A stretch of DNA of 21,269 bases, taken from NCBI GenBank assembly GCA_016200365.1, contig JACQEW010000189.1:1-21269 (forward strand). Reading direction: 5' to 3'. The number at the start of each line of letters is the position of its first letter. Position 1 is the first letter of the stretch. Shown here one piece after another: positions 5,821 through 13,704 of the stretch. The position numbers were made by a program, and so were the translations under genes. The stretch is from Nitrospinota bacterium (lineage in GTDB: Bacteria; Nitrospinota; Nitrospinia; UBA9942). The notes beneath the pieces were generated by a model. The model had not been told where the DNA came from and did not search any database. It saw nothing but the letters and a program-made list of their open reading frames with translations.

Positions 5821-7671
5821 ATGGAAACTCGTGTTAGAGCCTTTGAGGTTTTTGAGAATTGGTGGAATGCTGTAAGGATGGAAGTAAAGATGTGGAATTA
5901 TATTTTTGTATCTCTCTCTATGCTGTATCTGATTGTTTTTGTTTCATGGGGATATTACTCTTATACTATAGAAGATTTAAAGCTTTTGATGAAATATTAT
6001 CAAGCCTCTATCTTTGGTAATCTTTTCAGCATCGAGGTCTTAGGTCGGAGATATAAAGGCACAGATGCAACGATGATACTAAAGCCGTTTCGTGATGCCT
6101 TCTTTGGTGATATTTCTCATAAGCTTTTGATTTGCTCTTTAGTTTATCTCCTTTTCCCTCTGGTTATGTTTTTTATTAAGAGGAGGGCTAAAGAGCAATC
6201 AAAACCGAAGTTTGTTCGCGGGGCGAGGATGGTTACAGTCAAGGAGTTAGTTAAGAGTATAAAAAGGGATGGAGAGAAGACAGATATTCCTGTGGGTAGG
6301 GTTAGATTACCTGTATCGGCTGAGGTGAAACATGCTTTTGTTATAGGCAGACCGGGCGTGGGAAAAACTGTATTCATGAGTCAGGTTCTTGAGAGATTGA
6401 AGGAGAGAGGAGATCGCGGAATTGTTTACGATTTTAAGGGTGACTACCTCTGTAAGTTTTATGATTCTAATACTGACATCATCTTCAATCCTCTCGATTC
6501 CAGGGGAATCGTATGGAACTTATTTAATGAGATTAAAAGCGAGATGGATGTGGATGCAATTTCACATTCGTTGATACCTCCGCCTTATACCGGCGATCCT
6601 TTCTGGAATACTGCTGCCCGTGATGTGTTCACAGGGGGGCTTCACTATCTTATTCAACATGCCAAAATGTCTAATGATGCTATCTGGAAATTCGTTACTT
6701 CGCCTATTAAAGATATTGCAAAGTTATTAAAAGAGACTAAGGGCGGTGAGGCGGGGTATACGCATATTCAGGATGTGAGCGGTAAGCAGGCATCAGGGGT
6801 TATTGCTGTGATGATGCAATATGTATCCTGCTTCAAATATATGGTCTCCGGCAATAGTGGTTTTAGCATTCAGTCATGGCTTAATGATGATTCTAAGGGG
6901 AGATGGATTTTTGTAACCAATTATTCCGATGTTCAGGATACTCTGAAGCCCATCCTTTCTCTTTTCGTTGACCTTTTGGGGAGAAAACTTCTTTCGATGA
7001 ATGATGATTATGATCGCAGGAGATTTTTTCTTTTAGACGAGTTTGGAACGCTTAATCGTCTTTCGACTATTATAAGATTGCTTACTCTGAGCCGGTCAAA
7101 AGGGGGGAGCTGCTGGATAGGGATTTAGGATATCGGACAGATGGATAAGATTTATACGGTAGCCATCAGACAGAGTATCTTTAATGCCTGCGGGACTAAT
7201 GCTATTTTTTCCGTTGCTGACCCTGATACCGCAAAGTTTCTTTCGGACAAGATTGGAGAGACGGAATACATCGAGATGGAGAAGACGCAGAGTATGGGAG
7301 TGAACGATAATAGAGATGGTATATCTCTATCTCAGAGAAAGAGATTAGAAAAACTTATACTGCCGAGTCAGATAATTGGTTTGCGTGATATTGATTTTTA
7401 TTTAAAGATACCAAATTACTCTATTGCTGAGAACATGGTTTTTTTCAAGAGGTATCAAGATAGGCACGATAGGTTTGTGATGAGGTCCGAGCTGTCTCTT
7501 GAAAGGATTATGGCCGAGCAGAGAGAGGTGATGAGAAAGGCTCAAGAGATTGCCGGAGTTACGAAAGAAAGGGAAGATAAAAGAGAGGAAACGATGGATG
7601 GTTTATCGAGGGAATTAAAGGAAGGGAAACAAGAGGAGGAGAGGATAATTGAAGACGAGCTTTATTACTAA
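5821..7671 (+). CDS. traD: VirD4/TraD-type coupling protein interrupted by one in-frame TAG
   Basis: The coupling ATPase brings the relaxase-DNA complex to the secretion channel at the inner membrane. Reading 5821-7671 as one frame gives 616 codons with a single TAG at codon 436 (7126-7128). Visible parts: two membrane helices (about 25-45 and 101-119), Walker A GRPGVGKT (176-183), Walker B RFFLLDEFG (about 402-410), the SRSKGGSCWIGI-stop-DIGQMDKIY segment, and a helical tail. In related proteins that segment reads GIQ..xQ, as in F TraD, so the TAG replaces a conserved glutamine (CAG to TAG). The parts before and after are otherwise intact. AAAGGAGG (5807-5814) precedes the ATG. Without suppression, a 435-residue protein lacking the last third of the ATPase is made, almost certainly inactive; re-initiation at ATG 7141 would give a 176-residue fragment. 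Confidence 0.88.
7126..7128 (+). other. In-frame amber codon in the coupling protein gene
   Basis: TAG between GGG-ATT and GAT-ATC-GGA-CAG. It occupies the place where coupling ATPases have the conserved Gln that follows the Gly-Ile/Leu of the post-Walker B motif. One C-to-T change from CAG explains it. The same frame is open for 182 more codons. Confidence 0.9.
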
Positions 7672-7686
7672 AGGAGGAGACTATTT

Positions 7687-7719
7687 ATGATTAAGTTAAG
7701 CAAGGAGGATGGTTTATGA
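7687..7719 (+). CDS. Ten-codon leader ORF coupled to traG
   Basis: AAAGGAGG (7671-7678) lies 8 bases before ATG 7687. The frame reads MIKLSKEDGL and stops with TGA at 7717-7719, overlapping the traG start in the arrangement ATGA. The traG ribosome binding site AAGGAGG (7702-7708) is inside this mini-ORF. Ribosomes translating the leader would keep the traG start open, so translational coupling is plausible. Whether the peptide itself has a role is unknown. Confidence 0.45.
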   Translation: MIKLSKEDGL

Positions 7720-10700
7720 CAATAGACACTTACGATGTTTTCACCGTAGGCGGAATCGAGTTTCTGTCGCAGGCATATAAAATCCTTGTCATGATTACAG
7801 GCGACAGCGAATATGAGACCCTCTGGAGATTGTTTATGGTATTCGGGTTGATAGGCATAACAGTCTCCTTCGTGTTCAAGCAGATGTTCTCTTTATTCTT
7901 CTCCCGTATCGTTACATTCTTCTTTATGGCGGTAATTTTTATAGGGATGAAGGTAAACATAAACATCATTGATACGCAGCTCGATAAGACCTATCTTGTA
8001 TCCAATGTTCCGGTTTCTATCGGCTACCCCCATTATATGTTTTCTACCATATCCACATGGCTTGTGAACAAAATAGACAATAGTTTTCATATAGGGACGG
8101 TCGAGATATGGGATCCTATGGGAGGCGGTGTCGGCAGGAATGCGTGGGAAACCGCAAACCTCGATTATAAACATACCGGTTACGGCGGGATGGCAGATAC
8201 GATTCTGTTGATAAAGAAACTTAACTTCAAAAATATGGCAAATAAAGATGTCAGGAGCTTTGACGATAAGCTGAATGCCTTTCTTGTCCAGTGTGTCATG
8301 CCTGAGATAGGAATAGCCCCTCAGGTTTACCGTGACAAATACTATCAGAGCAATGACCTGATGGCTGCCATTAATCCGACTGTAAACCAGTTTTTCACCT
8401 ATAACGGCGTAACGACTACATGCGTGGAGTTTTATAATAATGACCTTTATCCAATGTGGACTGACACAATTGCACCCATGTTCGACAATCCTGTCTCGAA
8501 TATGCTCTCCCAGATAGGCATTAAACCTTCGCAGGTTCCTTCTTTTCGGGCTGCCTTTACCGAGACATTAAAGATCGGCAGCATAGCCCTGTCAAATCAG
8601 ATTGCACAGGGAGCCATGATATATGCGATGGACTATGCTGCAAAGGAGTATATATCCGATCCTCCAGGCAGCAATGCTGCAACAACCGCACTGTTATACG
8701 AAATGAACAGAAATATCCAGCAGTCCGAGCAGACAGGGAAGGCAATAGGTTTATATATCATGAAGGTAACGCCCTATTATAAAACAATACTCGAGAGTTT
8801 ATCCGTAATCATGATTATATTCCTAAACCTCATAATTTTCTTACCAGGCAGACATCTAAAAATGTTCGCAGTCTTTCTTGAATCCGTTGCCGGAATATAC
8901 GCCCTCGATCCTATACTTGCCTTGCTTGACGGTTTTGTTAAAACTTCGATTATCTCCCGCACCTATGCCAGCTTAGAAGCTGCAGGATCGCCAGGCGGCA
9001 TGAATATCCAGGCTCTCGAGTCGCTGTCGCAGACCCTCGATTTTGTCCCTGCAGTTGCCGGATACCTTGCCATGTCCGCACCTGTTATTGCATTAGCATT
9101 TATCAAGACCGGCGAATTGGCTGCTATAGGGGCAATATCCTCGATGGCGGGAGCTGCACAGAGCTCGATGACACGCACCCCTCCCCATGAGCAGGCAGGA
9201 AGCGATGCGGCTAAATTTGATGTTGCATCGAAGACAGGCAAGAGTTTCGGGGATATAGAGTGGTCAGTCAAAAATCCGGCAGGACTTGCGGAAATGGTAG
9301 GCAGAACGAATGCCTATGATAAATTCGGTGCAAAATCAATAGCGGACTCGACTGCTAATACCTTTGCTGGAGGAATCGGGGGCGGGTCTGCTTATCAGAA
9401 TATGGATACAGCTTTTAAAACAGGTGAGATTAAAACAAAGAGAGATGTAGCAGGGGCAGGGGCTTACAGTAATTATGTAAATGATAAATTCGGAGGTGAT
9501 TTCAGAAGAGCGGCAGATATGGAGATGGCAGACAATAGAGCGATGGCAGACGTATTTAAGACTCCAGAGAATTTAGAAGGATTTTTAGAAAATACCAAAG
9601 AGTTAAATGTAGGACAACAGAACGCTATGATAAGAGCAGCGGCAAAAGCAGGGGTTGATCTAAGTAATTATGCTGAACAGTCGGCGTATGTAGAACAACT
9701 GAATAAAATAGGGCTTGTGCAGGATTTACAGAGCGGCAAGATAACAGAAGATGAATTTATTCAAAGATCGCAGGTAGAAGCCAGGTATGGAATAGAAAAT
9801 GCAATTTTGAAGAACGATATAGCAAAGGCTCTCCCTCGCGGCTTTGCAGAATTGGTAGAAAGGGAAAATACAGGGATCTTAGCTGGAACAGAGCGCCCAG
9901 TTGAAAAATTGATTGGCGTGGAGGGACAGAAACTATCCGAGATGTTAGGGAAACAGGAATTAGATACAAGGATGGCAGGACATTTTGGTTTTGTGAATGA
10001 TGACACAAAAAGAGAGGATATAGATAAGGCATACAACAGCTTTTACACATGGGATAAAGGAGGAAGAGTTGCAGATGATAACATATTAGGAGTTCTAAAA
10101 AAGGATGGAATCAACTATATAGAAAAGGGAATGAGCTTAGCCTTTAATGTAGATGCTGCCGGAAAACCTGTTAATGTTACCGGCATCCTTGACGAGCCAG
10201 GGAGAAGGGTAATCGCTACAGCAGCCGGGACAGTAGAGGAGACAAGAAGGGATGGAATCACTACGACCACTACTAAGGATTCTGAAGGGAAACTTGTAGG
10301 CTCACAACAGAAGGGTGTAATTGATTTAGACACAGCAGGAGGCAAGAAGCTTGGAAATGAGATTGGAAAGAATTTCAAGGATGCGAAGGTCTTTGATAAT
10401 CAGAAGGTGGAAATTGATAGGGGTCCGGATGGGAGTATGTCAGTTGCCAGACTCCAGAAAGGAGCCGATAGTAGCGAGTTTGATACTTATAATAAGAGGA
10501 CAGGGAGAGAGGAAAAGAAGATGGATAATGTGTTAGAGGAAAAGAGGAGAGAGAAGATTGAGACGAATTTGAGCACGATAAGCAGCGGCACGGTAGTCAG
10601 CGGCTCACCGGGAGTAACTACTTATGAGAGGGATGCTGCGTTATTTAATGCCTTCAATGGTGATTTGACTTCTGCTAATAAACTTGTGACAGGATCAGAA

Positions 10701-11096
10701 TCTGAAAAACTTAAACAGAGAATTCAAGAAGGAAAGGATTTTGTAAGAGATATTCAGCCGATTATTGATAAACATGGTCTTAAATTTTCTACTGTGCAGG
10801 CAGAGGGCAGCTTTGGGGTAAAGGCATTCGGGTTAGGAGTGAGTAAGGGGCAATCGGATGGAAAAACAGATCAGACAAGTATTAATGCTTTGTATACTTC
10901 GTATACAAGTATGATTAAAAATGCAGAGGACAGGGCACAAAGGAGAGGATTAACGGCAGAGCAGGCAGTCGCTCAGGATAGAAAGGCTTTTGCCGAGGCT
11001 CTTATTAATGAGGCTGAAGGTAAAGAAAAAGGGGGAAAATATATGACACCTGATGGTAAGGTTGTGGATAATAAAAAGGGGATTCCACAGTCTTAA
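7716..11096 (+). CDS. traG: F-type conjugal transfer protein TraG
   Basis: This 1126-residue protein resembles the TraG family of F-like systems: an N-terminal membrane region that takes part in mating-pair formation, and a long cytoplasmic or periplasmic C-terminal part linked to mating-pair stabilisation. Hydrophobic segments are seen at about 37-55 and 58-78, again at about 355-400, and at about 447-485 (VAGYLAMSAPVIALAFIKTG, then Ala/Gly-rich). From about residue 490 the protein is hydrophilic with many short repeats of Ala, Gly and Asp. ATG 7716 has AAGGAGG just upstream and overlaps the leader stop. Base composition changes near 9380: the second half is more A- and G-rich, suggesting a junction between two differently evolving parts. 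It is uninterrupted, unlike its two neighbours. Confidence 0.8.
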   Translation: MTIDTYDVFTVGGIEFLSQAYKILVMITGDSEYETLWRLFMVFGLIGITVSFVFKQMFSLFFSRIVTFFFMAVIFIGMKVNINIIDTQLDKTYLVSNVPVSIGYPHYMFSTISTWLVNKIDNSFHIGTVEIWDPMGGGVGRNAWETANLDYKHTGYGGMADTILLIKKLNFKNMANKDVRSFDDKLNAFLVQCVMPEIGIAPQVYRDKYYQSNDLMAAINPTVNQFFTYNGVTTTCVEFYNNDLYPMWTDTIAPMFDNPVSNMLSQIGIKPSQVPSFRAAFTETLKIGSIALSNQIAQGAMIYAMDYAAKEYISDPPGSNAATTALLYEMNRNIQQSEQTGKAIGLYIMKVTPYYKTILESLSVIMIIFLNLIIFLPGRHLKMFAVFLESVAGIYALDPILALLDGFVKTSIISRTYASLEAAGSPGGMNIQALESLSQTLDFVPAVAGYLAMSAPVIALAFIKTGELAAIGAISSMAGAAQSSMTRTPPHEQAGSDAAKFDVASKTGKSFGDIEWSVKNPAGLAEMVGRTNAYDKFGAKSIADSTANTFAGGIGGGSAYQNMDTAFKTGEIKTKRDVAGAGAYSNYVNDKFGGDFRRAADMEMADNRAMADVFKTPENLEGFLENTKELNVGQQNAMIRAAAKAGVDLSNYAEQSAYVEQLNKIGLVQDLQSGKITEDEFIQRSQVEARYGIENAILKNDIAKALPRGFAELVERENTGILAGTERPVEKLIGVEGQKLSEMLGKQELDTRMAGHFGFVNDDTKREDIDKAYNSFYTWDKGGRVADDNILGVLKKDGINYIEKGMSLAFNVDAAGKPVNVTGILDEPGRRVIATAAGTVEETRRDGITTTTTKDSEGKLVGSQQKGVIDLDTAGGKKLGNEIGKNFKDAKVFDNQKVEIDRGPDGSMSVARLQKGADSSEFDTYNKRTGREEKKMDNVLEEKRREKIETNLSTISSGTVVSGSPGVTTYERDAALFNAFNGDLTSANKLVTGSESEKLKQRIQEGKDFVRDIQPIIDKHGLKFSTVQAEGSFGVKAFGLGVSKGQSDGKTDQTSINALYTSYTSMIKNAEDRAQRRGLTAEQAVAQDRKAFAEALINEAEGKEKGGKYMTPDGKVVDNKKGIPQS

Positions 11097-11104
11097 GAAT
11101 ATGT

Positions 11105-11137
11105 TATAATTCAGCAAGGTATTTTCAAGCCTTGCTG
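11105..11137 (+). promoter_or_regulatory. TATAAT box and perfect 8-bp hairpin ahead of the integrase
   Basis: A consensus -10 TATAAT (11105-11110) stands between traG and the integrase; I see no good -35 at 16-18 bp upstream. Directly after it lies CAGCAAGG (11112-11119), a 10-base loop, and CCTTGCTG (11130-11137), perfectly complementary. There is no T-run after the stem, so an intrinsic terminator is doubtful. It would form at the very 5' end of an integrase transcript, or limit read-through from traG. Confidence 0.45.
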
Positions 11138-11164
11138 GTCCCGAAAGAAAGGAGGATAAATTTT

Positions 11165-12238
11165 ATGGGACTGTATAGGCGAGATGATTCACCAGTATGG
11201 TGGATGAGTTTTTGTGTTAATAGCAGGCAGTATAAGAGAAGCACAGGGACAGCCGATAAAAAGATGGCTGAGGCAATCTTAGGCAAGATTAAGGCATAGG
11301 TGATCGAGGGGAAATGGTTTGAGGTGGATGAGGCAAAACAGCATACCTTCGATGATCTTATGGAGAAGTTCATGAGGGAGCATGCGCCCGGTAAAGAGTC
11401 TAAAACTCAGGAGAGCTATAAAAATTCTCTGGTTCACCTAAACCCTTTTTTCTCTGGTATGACGCTTGCCGACATTACTCCAAAAAATATTTCAGATTAC
11501 TACGAAAACAGAAAAGGTGAAGGTGCATCTATTGCTACAATCAACCGTGAATTTGCTATGCTCTCAAAAGCCTTTAACCTTGCTTATAAAAGATGGGAGT
11601 GGGTGAAAGAAAATCCCTGTAACAAAGCACAGAAAGAACCTGAAAACAATCAGGTGGACAGGTGGCTTATCGAGGATGAATATCAGAGGTTAATAAAGGC
11701 GTCAACAGGCTATCTCGATGGACAGCTTACTGATATTATCCTTATGGCGCTTCACACTGGTATGAGACAGGGAGAGATACTTAGTCTCAAGTGGAATGAT
11801 GTTGATTTATTCAGGAAGGTTATTACTGTGCTTAAGACGAAGAATAAGAAACCTAAATCAATCCCTATGACCGACACTATCCATGACTTATTAGTGAGAA
11901 AGAGTAAGGTGGTTATCATGTCAGGGTATATATTTACTACTGACAGTAATCGGATCAAAAAAAGAACATTGATCAGGGAATTTGATAAGGTTATGGTAAA
12001 GGCGGGGATTAATGATTTTACCTTCCATTGTTTAAGGCATACTGCAGCAACATGGATGATCCAGTCAGGGATTGATATTTATACTGTATCTAAAATTTTA
12101 GGACACAGGGATATCAAAACTACTATGAAATATGCACACCATTATCCTGAGAGCTTAAGGCATGGTGTTAGAGCAATTGACAATTTCATGAAAAATCAGG
12201 GTAAAAATGAAGTTGTAAAAGAGGCGGTTTTAGGGTAG
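11165..12238 (+). CDS. Tyrosine site-specific integrase interrupted by one in-frame TAG
   Basis: The protein should catalyse insertion and excision of the element. ATG 11165 has GGAGG (11151-11155) 9 bases ahead and starts MGLYRRDDSPVWWMSF, the N-terminal DNA-binding start common in this integrase group. After 44 codons a TAG (11297-11299) interrupts; the frame then continues VIEGKWFEVDEAKQHTF to the end. Family members usually have Gln in this place (K-x-Q-I-x-EGKWF), again CAG to TAG. Catalytic residues are complete: Arg in HTGMRQGE (about 201), Lys in LKTKNKK (about 224-228), HCLRH (about 288-292), His of LGHRD (about 314) and Tyr of KYAHH (about 323). The gene also ends in TAG; reading past that adds 12 residues to TAA at 12272. 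GTG 11300 could restart a protein lacking the first 45 residues. Confidence 0.9.
11297..11299 (+). other. In-frame amber codon in the integrase gene
   Basis: TAG between AAG-GCA and GTG-ATC-GAG-GGG. It sits where related integrases usually have glutamine in the linker between the first strand region and EGKWF. A single C-to-T change from CAG accounts for it, the same change as in the coupling protein gene. Confidence 0.88.
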
Positions 12239-12287
12239 AATTATCATGAAATTATCCCGATTTTAGAACGGTAACTGTATTAATTAT

Positions 12288-12305
12288 GTTACATCAAGGT
12301 GTAAC
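12288..12305. repeat. 6-bp inverted repeat near the element/tRNA junction
   Basis: GTTACA-TCAAGG-TGTAAC is a perfect inverted repeat with a 6-base centre, between the integrase stop and the tRNA. Tyrosine recombinase core sites often have two inverted arms around a 6-8 bp centre, so this is a candidate right attachment core. The partner site at the left end is outside the window. Confidence 0.4.
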
Positions 12306-12323
12306 CTACTGTTTTTAATGTAG

Positions 12324-12402
<79 letters not shown>

Positions 12403-12438
12403 TTTTTCAGGATAATTTAGATGTGAAATAAACGACGG

Positions 12439-12460
12439 TAAAAAGACAAGGGCTTATCTT
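12439..12460 (-). terminator. Weak terminator for the YcgR-like gene
   Basis: On the reverse strand AAGATAAG (12460-12453) and CTTGTCTT (12450-12443) can pair with one mismatch, followed by a short T-run (TTTA). The stem overlaps the stop codon of the PilZ gene. It faces the tRNA gene transcribed from the left, so it may serve both. The loop is tight, hence the low confidence. Confidence 0.3.
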
Positions 12461-13209
12461 TCCCCTTTCATTTTTATGATAATCTCTCTCTGCCTCACTA
12501 CTACATAATGTGCAATGGCATCCTTATCCGCCATTCTCATATTCATGAACTCGACACAGCATTTATTTTTTACTCCAGCCACAGATGCCTTTATAAAACT
12601 CCTTACTACTGCCTTTATGGTAATCTGTCCATGCATGGTTTGAAGTTTGAAGGTCAGCTTTTCAAAGATAGTCCCTACCGATAGCTCTTCCTCGGCGCGG
12701 CGGGTGTAGAAAGACAGTCCGCCTTCGCTTATATCGGCCACCTCTTCGACCAATCCTTCCTTTACCTCCACAACTACAGGATTCTCCATGGAAGGGGATA
12801 CCCTGAAGGCGTTCCTTTTTTGAATTTTTTTAATGACAGAGGGGAAGGTTATTTTAATCGAGGAGAATCTCCCTTTTACTATTTCGACGAACTTTGCTTC
12901 AAAGGAATACATAACCCCTTCTAAGTTATAATCAATTATGACTCTATTTGATGCTTCGATAAGATGGATGCCGTCCTTAGGCATTAAGAGGTCTATAAGA
13001 ACAAAGTCGTTTCCTTTTCCCAATTCAATGAAGGTGCTGCTGAATGTCCTTGCCCTTTCGTCAATTGTGGCGATAAGATGATTGTTTCTCTTGCAAGCCT
13101 CTTCGAGATTTGACTTTATCTGGTTCGGTGTAATGAGGTCGTCGGAGAATATAACCCTCATGATGTCATCGGATATGCCATCTTTTTTTATGAAATCGAA
13201 AAGTCCCAT
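12454..13209 (-). CDS. YcgR-like protein with C-terminal PilZ domain
   Basis: This 251-residue protein has an N-terminal YcgR-type beta domain (about 50-125) and a C-terminal PilZ domain (about 130-245). The c-di-GMP binding motifs are complete: RNAFR (132-136) and DISEGG (159-164, the D-x-S-x-x-G signature). YcgR-type proteins bind cyclic di-GMP and slow the flagellar motor or alter surface behaviour; here there are no flagellar genes nearby, so the target is unknown. The ATG at 13209 has no clear Shine-Dalgarno sequence. It is transcribed towards the tRNA and element, so it marks the first chromosomal protein gene right of the element. Confidence 0.88.
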   Translation of the reverse strand: MGLFDFIKKDGISDDIMRVIFSDDLITPNQIKSNLEEACKRNNHLIATIDERARTFSSTFIELGKGNDFVLIDLLMPKDGIHLIEASNRVIIDYNLEGVMYSFEAKFVEIVKGRFSSIKITFPSVIKKIQKRNAFRVSPSMENPVVVEVKEGLVEEVADISEGGLSFYTRRAEEELSVGTIFEKLTFKLQTMHGQITIKAVVRSFIKASVAGVKNKCCVEFMNMRMADKDAIAHYVVVRQREIIIKMKGER

Positions 13210-13661
13210 ATTAATCTAATTATATAATACCATACAAAACTGGCAGATATAATCAAAAACTTCTGGAATTTCGGAAATTAAAAAATCTGATTGGAGGATA
13301 CGGTACATAAAATAAATTTCTCTTTATTAAGAAAATTATTTAACGCAAAGACGATTTGCATTTTTTCTTTGCGACTTTCTTCTCTTCTTTGCATCTTTGC
13401 GTTAAAAATCAGGTTTTTGTTCTTTCAGCCTCTATTTAAAAAATCGGCATTTTTTCCGTTCTACTTTATACATTTTTTTGCTTTTTGTTTTTTATGTTGC
13501 AAAAAATTAAAATTAATGAGAGAATATATTTAAACCTTCCATGAAAATGTCCTGCACCTATTTCTGATTCAATTCGAAAATAGATAGAAGGGGAATTTTT
13601 ATGTAGATTATCTGGTAGAAAATCACCTCTACGGTAACATTTAATCAAGAATGGAGGTTTA
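13210..13661. other. Intergenic region with CGCAAAG inverted repeat
   Basis: No credible gene is seen in these roughly 450 AT-rich bases between two divergent genes. The main structure is TTTAACGCAAAGA (13339-13351) and its exact complement TCTTTGCGTTAAA (13394-13406), enclosing further TTTGCG/TTTGCA motifs. A smaller AAAAAT-CGGC-ATTTTT hairpin is at 13439-13454. The region 13624-13630 (ACCTCTA) is complementary to 13676-13682 (TAGAGGT) in the typA leader. Confidence 0.7.
13339..13406. repeat. 68-bp imperfect palindrome of CGCAAAG units
   Basis: Perfect 13-bp outer arms (13339-13351 and 13394-13406) flank inner copies TTTGCG (13368) and TTTGCA (13388). The CGCAAAG unit is a familiar dispersed intergenic repeat in several bacterial phyla; here it forms an inverted pair upstream of typA. 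Confidence 0.85.
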
Positions 13662-13700
13662 ATGTCGTCCGCTTTTAGAGGTATTAAAAAGGAGAGATGA
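13662..13700 (+). CDS. Twelve-codon leader ORF before typA
   Basis: GGAGG (13653-13657) lies 4 bases before ATG 13662. The frame reads MSSAFRGIKKER and ends in TGA at 13698-13700, four bases before the typA ATG at 13705. The typA ribosome binding site (AAGGAG, 13689-13694) is inside it. ACCTCTA at 13624-13630 could pair with TAGAGGT at 13676-13682 inside this leader. The layout suggests coupled or structure-controlled translation of typA; the peptide itself is unproven. Confidence 0.35.
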   Translation: MSSAFRGIKKER

Positions 13701-13704
13701 GATA

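Noticed and set aside
8963..10378. Several reverse-strand frames opposite traG
   Set aside because: All are shadows of the long traG frame, without ribosome binding sites or recognisable domains.
7126..12238. Genome-wide reassignment of TAG to glutamine (code 15)
   Set aside because: TAG ends the DUF1640-like gene at a sensible place, the two longest element genes have no TAG, and chromosomal genes here end in TAA or TGA without in-frame TAG. Local suppression or mutation remains possible.
13291..13533. 80-codon Phe/Leu-rich frame upstream of typA
   Set aside because: It is translated from the AT-rich CGCAAAG repeat region and has no ribosome binding site or family resemblance.
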